Below, piece by piece: positions 28,570-40,063 of a stretch of 64,000 nucleotides of DNA (its first letter is position 1; each line of letters begins with the position of its first letter). The notes under the pieces were generated by a model. It was given only the letters and a program-made list of their open reading frames with translations. It had not been told where the DNA came from and made no database searches. A program made the position numbers and the translations under genes. Source of the stretch: Bacteroidota bacterium. GTDB lineage: Bacteria > Bacteroidota > Bacteroidia > B-17B0 > Aurantibacillaceae. Where the stretch lies: NCBI GenBank assembly GCA_016708845.1, contig JADJFB010000013.1:1-64000 (forward strand), written 5' to 3'.

Positions 28570-31500
28570 ATGAATTCAAAAAAATTACTTTCAATTGTCT
28601 TATTAGTTCTTTTAACGACAAGAGTTTTTTCTCAAGGTACGTTATGTTCTTCTGCTACACCTTTTTGTACAGCAATTGGAACGCCGTTTACGTATCAAAA
28701 TGTAACCGGTACTGCTGTTGGTCAGGCTGGTCCAGACTATGGATGTCTAGCAACTAAACCGCGTCCATCTTGGTTTTACATCAAATCCTCAGCTGCTGGG
28801 GCAATGACTTTTAGTTTAACTCAATCAACAAGCCCGGGCGGACCTCCAAATATCGATGTGGATTTTATTGCCTATGGTCCTTATTCTACGGCCGCATTTC
28901 CAACAGCTTGTTCTAATTTAACTGGAGGCTGCGCAGGCGACCATAGTTGTGCTGGAAATACTGAAGATTGTAGTTACAGTCCAGCTGCAACTGAAACGAT
29001 GACTCTAAATCCAACGGCTGCAGGTCAATATTTCATTATCATGATTACTAATTTTACTGGTACTGCCGGCTTTATTACTTTTACTCAAACTGGAGGCCCT
29101 TCTTCCGACTGCTCTATTACCTGTCCTAATGTTACTTCAGGAGATGGTTTTTTAACCAGTTCTGGAGCTAATTTACCTTCTTCAGTATCATGTGGTGCGG
29201 CACCAATTACCTTAATGGCGTCAAATAATTCGCCATTTGGAAGTCCTATTGTTCCGGGAATCATGTTAAACTTCACAACAAATTTCAACAATACAAATCA
29301 ATTAAATTGGTATGAAAATGGAACTTTCCTTGCTTGCTTTGGCCCAACATGTACTGCGGGTCCTTTAACAACAAATACCAATAACGATATTCAATTATAT
29401 TACTCCTCACCAACAGCAACCACAACTATTGAGTTTTGTGAAAATAATACCGCTGAACCAAATATGGGGTATTCGATTATGGATTTAGCCAGTGGTGCAA
29501 CTATTGGTTTTGGAACTTGGGTTGATGACGGCAGTTGTCAAACTGTTACTCTACCTCCAGGTGCTATAACGGGTGTAGCAACATTTACGGCTTCCTGTGG
29601 ATCTTGCGTTACTAGTACAAATTTTGGATACGGAACTTTTTTTCCATCTCTAGCGGGAACTGGCACTCATACCATCACATATTCATTTTCACCAGGAGGA
29701 TCTTGTCCAACTTATACTTTTTCTAAAGTTATTACTGTAAACACTCCTTCAATAACACCTGCAGCCTCTAGTGCTACAATTTGTGCAGGTAATAGTACTA
29801 CGTTAAGTGTAACAGGTACTCCATCATCTGCGAATGCTACATTTTCAAATTTTGCAAACTATGCTATTCCAGATGGAAGTGGAGTTTCTTCTCCTATCAA
29901 TATTACAGGACTGCCTGGAACAGTTGGCACCAACTTGATTTCAGTTAATTTAAATATTTATTCTGATATCAATCAAGATATGGATATTTTCTTGGTTTGT
30001 CCAGGTGGTACAACAATTACCTTATCTGATGATAATGGTGGAGTAAATTTCGATTACACAAATACAACCTTTTCTACAACAGGAACTGCTATTACAGCGG
30101 GTGCTTCTCCATTTACTGGGATATTTACGCCAGAACAAGCCTTTAGCGGCTTAAGTGGTTGTAATATGAACGGTGTATGGCAACTTTTTGTGCGTGATGA
30201 TACAGGAAATGGATTGAGTGGATTTATTTTAGATTGGAGCATCACTTTTACAAATCAAAATAACTACACTTGGGCGCCAAGTGGCTCTTTAAGTGCCTCA
30301 ACAGGCACCGTAGTGACTGCAAGCCCAACAGTTACAACCATTTATACGATAACAGCTACAGACGCCTCAGGGTGTGCAGCTACAAGAACAATCGCAGTTA
30401 ACGTAGACCCTAAACCAACACTAACTGTAACAGCTACAAACACTTTAGTGTGTTCTGGAAATACAGTTTCTTTAACTGGAAGTGGAGCATCTACGTATAC
30501 TTGGACTGGTGGTATTACAAACGGAACCGCATTTAGCCCAACCGCCACAACTAGTTATACGCTTTCGGGAACAAGTGCAGCTGGTTGTACAAATACTGCT
30601 GTACAAAGTGTTTCAGTCAATACAACCCCTACAGTTGCTATTTCAAGTGTTTCTAGCCCGATTATTTGTTCAGGTAATATTTCAACAATCACGCCTAGCG
30701 GTGCTTCTTCGTACACATTAATAAACACAGGCGCTACAGGCACTAGCTTTACAGTTAACCCAACAAGTACAACCACTTATTCGATAAGAGGAGTAAGTGC
30801 TTCGGGTTGCCCTAGTACAAATACAATTACAACAACTATCACTGTAAACACTTCGCCAACAGTTGCTATATCTAGTGTTTCAAGTCCTGTTATTTGCTCT
30901 GGAAACAGCAGTTTAATTACACCTAGTGGAGCTTCCACTTATACATTATTAAATACGGGAGCTACAGGAACTAGTTTTAATGTTAGTCCTACTGGAACGA
31001 CAACTTATTCAATTGTAGGAGCTAGTGCATCGAGTTGTCCTAGTACTAATACAATTACAACAACAATTTCGGTAAATGCTTCGCCAACTGTTGCTATTTC
31101 TAGCGTTTCAAGTCCTATAATTTGTTCTGGAAACAGTAGTTTAATTACGCCTAGTGGAGCTTCTACTTATACTTTATTAAATACTGGTGCAACTGGAACT
31201 AGTTTTAACGTTAGCCCAACTGGAACAACAACCTATTCTATTGTTGGTTTAAGTGCATCTAGTTGTCCTAGTACAAATACGATCACTACAACTATTACTG
31301 TTAACACTTCTCCTACTGTTGCTATATCAAGTGTTTCAAATCCAGTTATCTGTTCTGGAAACAGCAGTTTAATTACACCTAGTGGAGCTTCTACTTACAC
31401 ATTATATCCTGGAGCAATCGTTGGAACATCATTCAATGTAAATCCAACGTCAACAACAACCTATTCAGTTATAGGATCAAGTATTGCAAATTGCCCTAGC

Positions 31501-34500
31501 ACAAATACGATTACCACAAGTATCACTGTTAATGCAACTCCTACTGTAGCAATTTCATCAGTGTCTAGTCCAGTTATTTGTTCTGGAAACAGTAGTTTAA
31601 TTACACCTAGCGGTGCTTCTACTTATACATTATTAAATACAGGCGCTACTGGAACTAGCTTTAACGTGAGCCCTACTGGAACTACAACTTATTCTATTGT
31701 AGGAGCAAGTGCTTCTAGTTGCCCTAGTACTAATACAATTACAACAACCATTTCGGTAAATGCTACTCCAACTGTAGCTATTGCAAGTGTTTCAAGTCCT
31801 TCTATTTGTAATGGTAATAATACTACAATTACTCCAAGTGGAGCCACAAGTTATACTTTAATAAATACTGGAGCTACTGGAACAAGTTTTAATGTGAGCC
31901 CTACTGGAACGACAACATATTCAATAATTGGAACTAGTGCGTCAGCTTGCCCTAGTACAAATACGATAACAACTACAATTACAGTTAATGCGATTCCAAC
32001 TTCAACAGCATCAACAACAGGTTCTATAACCTGTGTAACTAATACAGTGAGTCTTAATTCAACATTAGCTGGAATGAGCTATACTTGGACCGCGCCAGGC
32101 GGAAGTAGTATAACTGGTTCTCCTAATCTACAAAGTGCTGTTGGTCAAGGTTTAGGAACATATACTTTAACTATTTTAAGTCCGGCTGGATGTACTTACT
32201 CTACAACTGTTGCAGCTATTCAAAATACAACAACTCCTACTTCAGTAAATGCAGGTCCAACACAAACATTAATATGCGGTGTAGCAACTGTTACTTAAAC
32301 AGGATCTGCAACGCCTGGTACCGCAACTGCTAACTGGTTAGGGGGCGTTACTTCTCCAACATCATTTACAACAACCACTGGTTCGGCAAACACATACACA
32401 TTACAAGCAATAAACCCAGCAACAGGATGTTTCATTACCTCGACCGTTCAAGTTATTTCATCAATTGGTTCTCCATCTGCAACTGCAAATGCTGTTACTA
32501 ACTCCATTACTTGTACTAATTCGGTTGTTGCAATTGGCATTACTCCTTCATCAGCTGGACCATTTACATATCAATGGACAACACCAGGAATTTCTGGAGC
32601 AACCACTAATGCAACTGCAAATGCTACTCTAGCAGGCGTATATAACGTTACATTAACCAATAGCCCTGGAAATAATTGTTCTATTGTATTGAGTATAACG
32701 GTTCCATCAAATACAACTGCTGTTCCAGCATCTATTACCCCTGCATCAACAATTACTTGTACAACTCCTAGTTTAACATTAAATGCTAGTCCTTCAGGAG
32801 CATATACATATACTTGGACAGGTTCTTCAGCTTTAGTAAACGGTAATACTCAAAATCCAACTATAACTAATGGAGGTACCTATTCGGTTGCTATAACAAA
32901 TACAATTAATGGTTGTGTTGGTAATGCAACTGTTTCAGTAGCATCAAATACAGTTTTACCAGTTGTTAATATTGCAGCTCCATCTGTAACAACTACCTGT
33001 TTAAATCCAACAATAACCATTGCAGCTTCTTCAACTCCATCAACTGGTGTTACCTATAGCTGGACAGCCCCTGCAAGTGGTTCTTTAAGCAATAGTACTA
33101 TTTCTAATCCAGTAGCTAGTGGTAGTGGTATATTTACAGTTGTGGTTACGAATACAGTATCAGGATGCAGTTCTTCTTTAACTCAAAATACAGTTGCTGT
33201 AACATCAAACACTGCAATACCAACAGCAACATTATCAACTAATGCTTTATCTATAACTTGTACAAATCCAACAGTTACAACAGTTTCATCAACTACAGCT
33301 AGCCCTGTAAGTTATAACTGGAGTCCTACAACAGGTATTGTTCCAGGAACACAAACTACTGCAACCCCTAGCTTTACAGCTGCTGGATCGTATAGTGTAG
33401 TAGTTACAAATACAACGAGTGGTTGTGCAAGTAACGCTTCATCAAATGTGGTTACAGTAACTTTAAATAATACCATTCCAACTATCTCTTTAACTTCTGG
33501 TGTAAATAATGGTACCATTACATGTACCAATACATTTGTGACGATTTCTCCAACGGTAACTCCAAACGCTAATTTAACTTATACTTGGTTGCCTAGTGGA
33601 GTTAACTCTAGTACTTTAACTAGTGCTACATTTACCACTTCAGGAATCTACACTTTAGCTGTTACAAATACATTAACTGGTTGCGTTACTTCTTTAACAA
33701 ATACTGCAAATTCGTTTACAGTAATCGCTAATAATACACCTCCAACATTTGTACTTGGTACTGCTCCATCTGTTACAGCAACATGTGCTGTACCTAGTGT
33801 AAATTTATCAGGAACAAGTAATGCGGATCCTAATTCAGTTTATACATGGACAACTCCATCTTCTTCGACTGTTACAGGAAATCCAATTAGTGTATCAAAC
33901 CCAGGTATTTATACTGTAGCTGTTACAAATACGGTTAATGGATGTAGTAGTTCATCTATATCTCAAAACACCGTTCAGGTTGTTGCTGATGCTGGAATAC
34001 CTGTTGTTACATTATCAGTAAACTCTCTTTCAATAACGTGTTCAAATCCAACACCAAGTGTTGCAGTATCAACTACTGCATCGCCAGTAAGTTATAACTG
34101 GACTCCAACCTCTGGAATTGTTGCCGGTACAGAAACCACTGCAAGCCCAATATTTAATGCGGCAGGTTCTTATAGTGTTGTTGTAACAAATACAGTGAGT
34201 GGTTGCGCAACTGGTATTGCGTCAAATGTTGTAAATGTTGTTTTAGATAATACTACTCCAACAATTACTTTATCATCTGGAGCAAATAACGGAACAATTA
34301 CTTGTACAAATACGCTTGTAACAATTACACCAACTGTAACGCCAAGCGCAAATTTAACATACACATGGTTACCTAGTGGTGTCACTTCTAGTTCTTTATC
34401 TAGCGCAACATTTACAGCAGCAGGTATCTATACGTTAGCAGTTACAAACACCCTAACTGGATGTATCACCTCATTAACTAACACTGCCAATTCATTTACT

Positions 34501-36306
34501 GTTATAGCAGATAATGCAATTCCTTCGTTTACTTTAGGGACTGCAAATTCGGTAACTACAACCTGTGCCGCACCTAATGCAACCTTATCTGGAAGCAGTA
34601 ATGCGGATCCAAATACTGTTTATACTTGGACAACACCTTCTACATCAACTGTTACAGGAAATCCATTAATAGCATCAGCTGCGGGTATTTACTCTGTTAT
34701 TGTTACAAATACAGTTAATGGATGTAGTACATCTGCTACCACACCTGCAACTGTGGAAGTTATAGCTGATGCAGGAATTCCTAACGTCACATTATCTTCT
34801 AACTCAGTTTCTATAACTTGTTCTAACCCAACTCCAAGCGTTGCTGTTACAACTACTGCATCACCTGTAACTTATAATTGGACACCAACTACTGGCATCG
34901 TTGCAGGAACAGAAACAACAGCTAATCCTGTATTTAATGCAGCTGGTTCGTATAGCGTTGTTGTAACAAATACAATAAGCGGTTGTGCTACTAGCATTAC
35001 AAATAATGTAGTTGATGTTACTTTAGATAACACTATTCCATCGATGACTTTATCAGCAACTGGTAATAACGGAACAATTACTTGTACAAATACATTGGTA
35101 ACAATTAATCCAGTTGTAACACCAACTGCAAATTTAACTTACACTTGGTCACCTAGTGGAGTCATATCAACTTCAATAAATGATGCAACATTTACAAGCG
35201 CAGGTGTCTATACGTTAGTTGTTACAAATACATTAACTGGCTGTGTATCTTCGTTAACAAATACTGCTAATGTTTACACTGTAAACGTTGATAACGCTGT
35301 TATTTCAGCGACAATTAACACAATATCTACAAACACTATTATTAATTGTGGTGCTGGTAATTCATCTGTTGTATTAGAAGGTGTTTCAAGTGCTACTTCA
35401 CCAACATATACTTGGATGCCAGGAAGTATTACGACACAAACATTTGCAGCCAATGCTTCAGGCGATTATACTTTAAGTGTTATAGATGCTAATAGTGGAT
35501 GTTCAACTTCTACTATAATAACTGTAATTGGAAGCACATTAACACCACAAGGTGTGGATGCAGGCACAAGTGCAAATATTGCTTGTGGTAGTTCAACTGT
35601 AACATTAAATGGAGTAACAACAACTTCAAATACTAGTTTCTCATGGGCTGGTCCATCAGTAACAAGCATTGTTGCAGGAACTGAAACTACTGCTAATCCA
35701 ATTGCTACCGAGGTAGGTGACTATACATTAACAGTAACTGATAATTTAACAGGCTGTGTTAGTACTGATGTAGTAACCGTTACTCAGGCAATAGCAACTG
35801 CTTCAATAACAGCCAATCCAACATCCGGCATATCTCCTTTAGACGTCGCCTTTACAGGTGCAGGTGCAGGGAATCCAAATTATTCTTGGAACTTTGGCGA
35901 TGGTGTTAACACATCTTTATCTCAAAACCCAAACAATACATTTACAACAGGAACTTACACAGTAACTTTAACCACAATTTCTGGATCATGTACTGCTACT
36001 GCAACTGTTGTGATTGTAGTTGAAGATGGTTTATCTCTTGAAATTCCAAATGTATTTACACCTAACAATGATGGAGCAAATGATGTATTCACTATCAAAT
36101 CAACTGGTGTGAAAGAAATTTCATTGCAAATTTTTAATCGTTGGGGGTCAAAATTATATGAATTTACTGGAGCAAAAGCATCTTGGGATGGTTTAGCGCC
36201 AAATAGTTCAAAAGTTCCTGAAGGAACCTATTTCTTCTTTGTTAAAGCCACAGGTTTTGATGGGCAAGAAATTGAAAAGCATGGTACGGTAAATTTATTT
36301 AGATAA
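28570..36306 (+). CDS. Giant secreted adhesin-like protein 2, T9SS type B sorting domain (in-frame stop)
   Basis: About 2,578 residues if the internal TAA at 32296-32298 is read through; the frame is unchanged on both sides. Order: signal peptide (KLLSIVLLVLLTTRVFSQ), a Cys-rich N-terminal domain (SWFYIKSSAAGAMTFSL, GQYFIIMITNF), a P/homoB-like domain (NINQD-type: SDINQDMDIFLVCPGG, NGVWQLFVRDD), Ig-like stalk with six 76-residue repeats, more Ig-like units of the type seen in adhesin 1, a PKD domain (PNYSWNFGDG) and the CHU_C domain ending KHGTVNLFR. At the TAA the paralog has Leu in the same context (SVTLTGSG), so TTA is expected. The C-terminal 90 residues are nearly identical to adhesin 1. 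Confidence 0.82.
30628..31995 (+). repeat. Six tandem 228-bp coding repeats in adhesin 2
   Basis: Units start at 30628, 30856, 31084, 31312, 31540 and 31768. Each encodes 76 residues with PTVAISSVSSP, ICSGNSSLITPSGASTYTL, GTSFNV and CPSTNTITTTI. Unit 4 has a variant middle (YPGAIVGT), and unit 6 has diverged start residues. The unit length equals that in adhesin 1 although the sequences differ. Confidence 0.9.
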
Positions 36307-36320
36307 AATTTTCACGTTAA

Positions 36321-36358
36321 ACTAAAAAATCCCGTCAAATTTGACGGGATTTTTTAGT
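36321..36358. terminator. Bidirectional terminator after adhesin 2
   Basis: A perfect 19-base inverted repeat (ACTAAAAAATCCCGTCAAA and its complement) with no unpaired loop bases, flanked by T and A runs. Confidence 0.9.
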
Positions 36359-36535
36359 TTAATGCTTATTGGTATTAGACTACAGGCAATTTTCAATAAA
36401 CTTTTGCCTTGAAAAAGATTCAAAAAAAAATCTCAAATTGAACAAGAAATTTTGGCAGTTTGAACCCGTAATATGTCAATTTAGTCTATTCATACAAAAA
36501 AAATCAAAGAAACTTTAATATTTTTCAACAATTTT

Positions 36536-36566
36536 TTTGTTGATGAAGAAAATAATTCTATCTTTG
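36536..36566 (+). promoter_or_regulatory. Promoter of the ribosomal superoperon
   Basis: TTTG at 36536-36539 and TATCTTTG at 36559-36566 are 19 nt apart, a full match to the Bacteroidota consensus. Transcription should start near 36573, giving a leader of about 57 nt before rpsL. The rest of 36359-36535 is AT-rich with no gene. Confidence 0.8.
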
Positions 36567-36570
36567 CCGT

Positions 36571-36583
36571 CCCCAAAATGGGG
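36571..36583 (+). promoter_or_regulatory. GC hairpin at the 5' end of the rpsL leader
   Basis: CCCC and GGGG pair around AAAAT immediately downstream of the -7 box, so the mRNA would begin in or next to a 4-bp GC stem. It may protect the transcript or take part in autoregulation; no known ribosomal-protein binding site is recognised. Confidence 0.4.
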
Positions 36584-36629
36584 AGAAAGCGTAAATTATA
36601 GTAAAATCAAGTAATACCAAGGATTTAAG

Positions 36630-37040
36630 ATGCCTACGATATCGCAATTAGTAAGAAAAGGTCGCTTTAAAGCACCTAACAAAAGTAAATCGGCCGCTTT
36701 GGACTCATGTCCACAACGCCGTGGTGTTTGTACACGTGTGTACACAACTACCCCTAAAAAACCTAACTCAGCTATGCGTAAAGTAGCGAAGGTACGTTTA
36801 ACGAATAAGCAAGAGATCATTGCTTATATCCCTGGTGAGGGTCATAACTTGCAAGAGCACAGTATCGTTTTGGTACGTGGTGGTCGTGTTAAGGATTTAC
36901 CAGGTGTTCGTTATCACATCGTTCGTGGATCTTTAGATACTGCGGGTGTAGAAGGTAGAAAACAACAACGTTCAAAATACGGAACTAAACGTCCTAAGGC
37001 AGGTGCTGTTGCAGCTCCAGCAAAAGGGAAGAAAAAATAA
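36630..37040 (+). CDS. rpsL: 30S ribosomal protein S12
   Basis: A 136-residue protein of the decoding centre. The conserved PTISQLVRKGR start, the TTPKKPNSAMRKVAKVRL loop and GRVKDLPGVRYHIVRGSLD are present, and the two lysines where streptomycin-resistance changes occur are the wild-type residues. It is the first gene of the superoperon, 30 nt before rpsG. The C-terminus carries a short Ala/Lys extension. Confidence 0.97.
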   Translation: MPTISQLVRKGRFKAPNKSKSAALDSCPQRRGVCTRVYTTTPKKPNSAMRKVAKVRLTNKQEIIAYIPGEGHNLQEHSIVLVRGGRVKDLPGVRYHIVRGSLDTAGVEGRKQQRSKYGTKRPKAGAVAAPAKGKKK

Positions 37041-37070
37041 TATTAAGAAAATTTAAGTAGATTTCAAGAA

Positions 37071-37538
37071 ATGAGAAAATCAACCGCTAAAAAAAGAATT
37101 CTGTTACCAGATCCAATTTATAACGATATTTTGGTAACACGTTTTTTAAACAGTTTAATGTATGACGGTAAGAAAAATACCGCTTCAAAAATATTCCATG
37201 AGTGTTTGGAAATCGTTGCAAAACGTACTAACGAAGATGGATTAGAAGTATTCAAAAAAGGTTTAGGTAATGTTACGCCACAAGTTGAGGTTCGTTCTCG
37301 TCGTGTTGGTGGAGCAACTTTCCAAATTCCTTCTGAGGTTCGTCCAGAAAGAAAATTAGCTTTGGCTATTAAATGGTTAATTACTTACGCTCGTAAACGT
37401 AACGAAAAATCAATGGCTCAAAAATTAGCTGGCGAAATCGTTTCTGCTTCTAAAGAAGAAGGCGCTGCTTTCAAAAAGAAGGAAGACGTTCATAAAATGG
37501 CTGAAGCCAACAAAGCATTCTCACACTTTAGATTCTAA
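37071..37538 (+). CDS. rpsG: 30S ribosomal protein S7
   Basis: A 155-residue primary 16S rRNA-binding protein that organises the 3' head domain of the small subunit. Full family length, with MRKSTAKKRILLPDPIYND at the start, VEVRSRRVGGATFQIP in the middle and a C-terminal helix ending FSHFRF. It is followed 6 nt later by fusA, the standard str-operon order. Confidence 0.97.
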   Translation: MRKSTAKKRILLPDPIYNDILVTRFLNSLMYDGKKNTASKIFHECLEIVAKRTNEDGLEVFKKGLGNVTPQVEVRSRRVGGATFQIPSEVRPERKLALAIKWLITYARKRNEKSMAQKLAGEIVSASKEEGAAFKKKEDVHKMAEANKAFSHFRF

Positions 37539-37544
37539 TTAGAA

Positions 37545-39659
37545 ATGGCTGACTTAAGATATACAAGAAATATTGGGATTGCTGCCCACATTGATGCAGG
37601 TAAAACTACAACAACTGAGCGTATCCTTTACTACACAGGTGTTAATCACAAAATCGGAGAAGTTCACGAAGGTGCAGCTACTATGGATTGGATGGCACAA
37701 GAACAAGAGCGTGGTATTACAATTACTTCTGCTGCAACAACTTGTTTTTGGAAATACCGTGATAACCAATACAAAATTAACATCATTGATACACCAGGTC
37801 ACGTTGACTTTACAGTTGAGGTGAACCGTTCATTACGTGTATTAGATGGTTTAGTGTTTTTATTTTCAGCAGTTGATGGTGTTGAGCCTCAATCTGAAAC
37901 TAACTGGCGTTTAGCAAATAATTATAATGTTACTCGTTTAGGTTTCGTTAATAAAATGGACCGTCAAGGAGCTGACTTCTTAAAAGTAGTTAAACAAACA
38001 AGAGAAATTTTAGGTGGTAATGCAGTTCCTCTTCAAATCCCAATCGGTGCTGAAGAAAACTTTATTGGGGTAGTTGATTTAATTAACTTCCGTGGTATTG
38101 TTTGGAATGAGCATGATAAAGGAATGACTTTTAAAGAAGTTCCAATTCCAGCAGATTTATTAGAAGAAGCAACTGAGTGGAGAGAAAAAATGTTGGAAGC
38201 TGTTTCTGAATTTGATGATAAAATTATGGAGAAGTTTTTTGAAGCTCCAGAAACTATCACTGAAAGAGAAGTATTAGATGCATTGCGTAAAGCTTGCGTT
38301 GCAAATAAAATTGTTCCAATGGTATGTGGTTCATCTTTCAAAAACAAAGGTGTACAAACAATGTTGGATTTGGTTATGGAATTAATGCCATCTCCATTAG
38401 ACAAACAAGAAACTAAAGGAACTAATCCTGACACTGATCAAGAGGTAACTCGTAGACCAGATGTTAAAGATCCATTTACAGCATTAGCATTTAAAATTGC
38501 AACTGATCCATTCGTAGGTCGTTTGTGTTTCTTCCGTGCTTACTCTGGTCGTTTAGATGCAGGTTCTTATGTATTGAACACTCGTTCAGGAAATAAAGAA
38601 CGTATCTCTCGTATCTTCCAAATGCATGCTAACAAACAAAATCCTGTTGAATTTTTAGAAGCAGGTGATATTAAAGCAGCAGTAGGATTTAAAGACATTC
38701 GTACAGGTGATACTTTATGTGATGAAAAACATCCAATTGTATTAGAAGCAATGAATTTCCCTGAGCCAGTAATCGGTTTAGCAATTGAGCCTAAAACTCA
38801 AGGTGATTTAGACAGATTAGGGGTGGGCTTAAATAAATTAGCTGAAGAGGATCCAACTTTCCGTGTGCATACTGATGAAGATTCTGGTCAAACCATTATC
38901 TCAGGTATGGGAGAGTTACACTTAGAAATTATCATCGACCGTTTAAAACGTGAGTTTAAAGTTGAAGTTAATCAAGGTGAACCTCAAGTATCTTACAAAG
39001 AATCTATTTCTACATCATACGAACACCGTGAAGTATACAAAAAACAAACTGGTGGTCGTGGTAAATTTGCTGATATTAAAGTTGTATTAGGTCCTGTGGA
39101 TGCTGATTTCGACAGAGCTAAAGGTGATTTACAATTTGTTAATGAGATTACTGGTGGTTCAATTCCTCGTGAATTTATTCCTTCTGTTGAAAAAGGATTT
39201 AAAGCGTCTATGTTAAACGGTGTATTAGCTGGTTACCCATTAGATAACTTAAAAGTTCGTTTAATTGATGGATCTTTCCACGCAGTCGATTCAGATTCAT
39301 TATCATTTGAGATTTGTGCTCGTTCTGCTTACCGTGAAGCATTAACAAAATGTAAACCAGTTTTAATGGAGCCTATCATGAAAGTGGAAGTGTTAACTCC
39401 AGAACAAAACATGGGTGATGTTGTAGGTGACTTAAACCGTCGTCGTGGACAAATTGAAGGAATGGACTCTAAAAATAACTCTCAAGTTATTAAAGCTAAA
39501 GTTCCTTTATCTGAAATGTTTGGTTATGTAACTCAATTACGTACATTAACTTCAGGTCGTGCAACATCAACAATGGAATTTTCTCATTACGCAGATGCTC
39601 CAGCAAACGTTGCAGCTGATGTAATCGCAAAAGTAAAAGGTAAAAAAGAAAACGCATAA
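37545..39659 (+). CDS. fusA: Elongation factor G
   Basis: A 704-residue translational GTPase that drives translocation. The G domain shows AHIDAGKTTTTERIL (P-loop), the switch ERGITITSAAT, DTPGHVDF, and NKMD. Domains II to V follow, including GMGELHLEIIIDRL and the domain IV stretch near GGSIPREFIP. It is complete and unbroken. No tuf gene follows, unlike the classic str operon; rpsJ comes next after 22 nt. Confidence 0.97.
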   Translation: MADLRYTRNIGIAAHIDAGKTTTTERILYYTGVNHKIGEVHEGAATMDWMAQEQERGITITSAATTCFWKYRDNQYKINIIDTPGHVDFTVEVNRSLRVLDGLVFLFSAVDGVEPQSETNWRLANNYNVTRLGFVNKMDRQGADFLKVVKQTREILGGNAVPLQIPIGAEENFIGVVDLINFRGIVWNEHDKGMTFKEVPIPADLLEEATEWREKMLEAVSEFDDKIMEKFFEAPETITEREVLDALRKACVANKIVPMVCGSSFKNKGVQTMLDLVMELMPSPLDKQETKGTNPDTDQEVTRRPDVKDPFTALAFKIATDPFVGRLCFFRAYSGRLDAGSYVLNTRSGNKERISRIFQMHANKQNPVEFLEAGDIKAAVGFKDIRTGDTLCDEKHPIVLEAMNFPEPVIGLAIEPKTQGDLDRLGVGLNKLAEEDPTFRVHTDEDSGQTIISGMGELHLEIIIDRLKREFKVEVNQGEPQVSYKESISTSYEHREVYKKQTGGRGKFADIKVVLGPVDADFDRAKGDLQFVNEITGGSIPREFIPSVEKGFKASMLNGVLAGYPLDNLKVRLIDGSFHAVDSDSLSFEICARSAYREALTKCKPVLMEPIMKVEVLTPEQNMGDVVGDLNRRRGQIEGMDSKNNSQVIKAKVPLSEMFGYVTQLRTLTSGRATSTMEFSHYADAPANVAADVIAKVKGKKENA

Positions 39660-39681
39660 ACAGTATTATATAACAACTCAC

Positions 39682-39987
39682 ATGAGCCAAAGAATCAGAA
39701 TAAAATTAAAATCTTACGATTACAACTTAGTTGATAAATCCGCTGAGAAAATTGTGAAAACTGTGAAAATGACAGGAGCAGTAGTTAATGGACCAATTCC
39801 ATTGCCTACAAACAAAAGAATCTTCACTGTTTTACGTTCACCACACGTTAACAAAAAAGCACGTGAGCAATTCCAAGTTTGTGCATACAAACGTTTATTG
39901 GATATCTACAGTTCTTCTTCAAAAACAGTAGATGCTTTAATGAAATTAGAATTGCCTTCTGGAGTTGAAGTTGAAATTAAAGTTTAA
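39682..39987 (+). CDS. rpsJ: 30S ribosomal protein S10
   Basis: A 101-residue protein of normal length with RIRIKLKSYDYNLVD and PLPTNKRIFTVLRSPHVNKK, which contact 16S rRNA, and a C-terminal LPSGVEVEIKV strand. It can also join NusB in antitermination. First gene of the S10 block; the next gene, rplC, is separated by 76 nt of AT-rich leader, the longest gap in this part. Confidence 0.96.
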   Translation: MSQRIRIKLKSYDYNLVDKSAEKIVKTVKMTGAVVNGPIPLPTNKRIFTVLRSPHVNKKAREQFQVCAYKRLLDIYSSSSKTVDALMKLELPSGVEVEIKV

Positions 39988-40063
39988 CCCTCTGTTTTTG
40001 CATAAAGGAAACTCAGGAATCAAAAAAAATAAAATAAGTAAATAACAATAAACAAAAAGTAAA

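Noticed and set aside
29085..35669. Antisense open frames inside the adhesin genes
   Set aside because: They are shadows of Thr/Ser-rich repeats on the opposite strand, with hydrophobic low-complexity translations and no start signals.
23073..36306. CRISPR-like array suggested by regular repeats
   Set aside because: The 228-bp repeats are in-frame coding units with no unique spacers and no cas genes nearby.
36596..36820. Minus-strand open frame over rpsL
   Set aside because: It is fully antisense to a conserved ribosomal gene.
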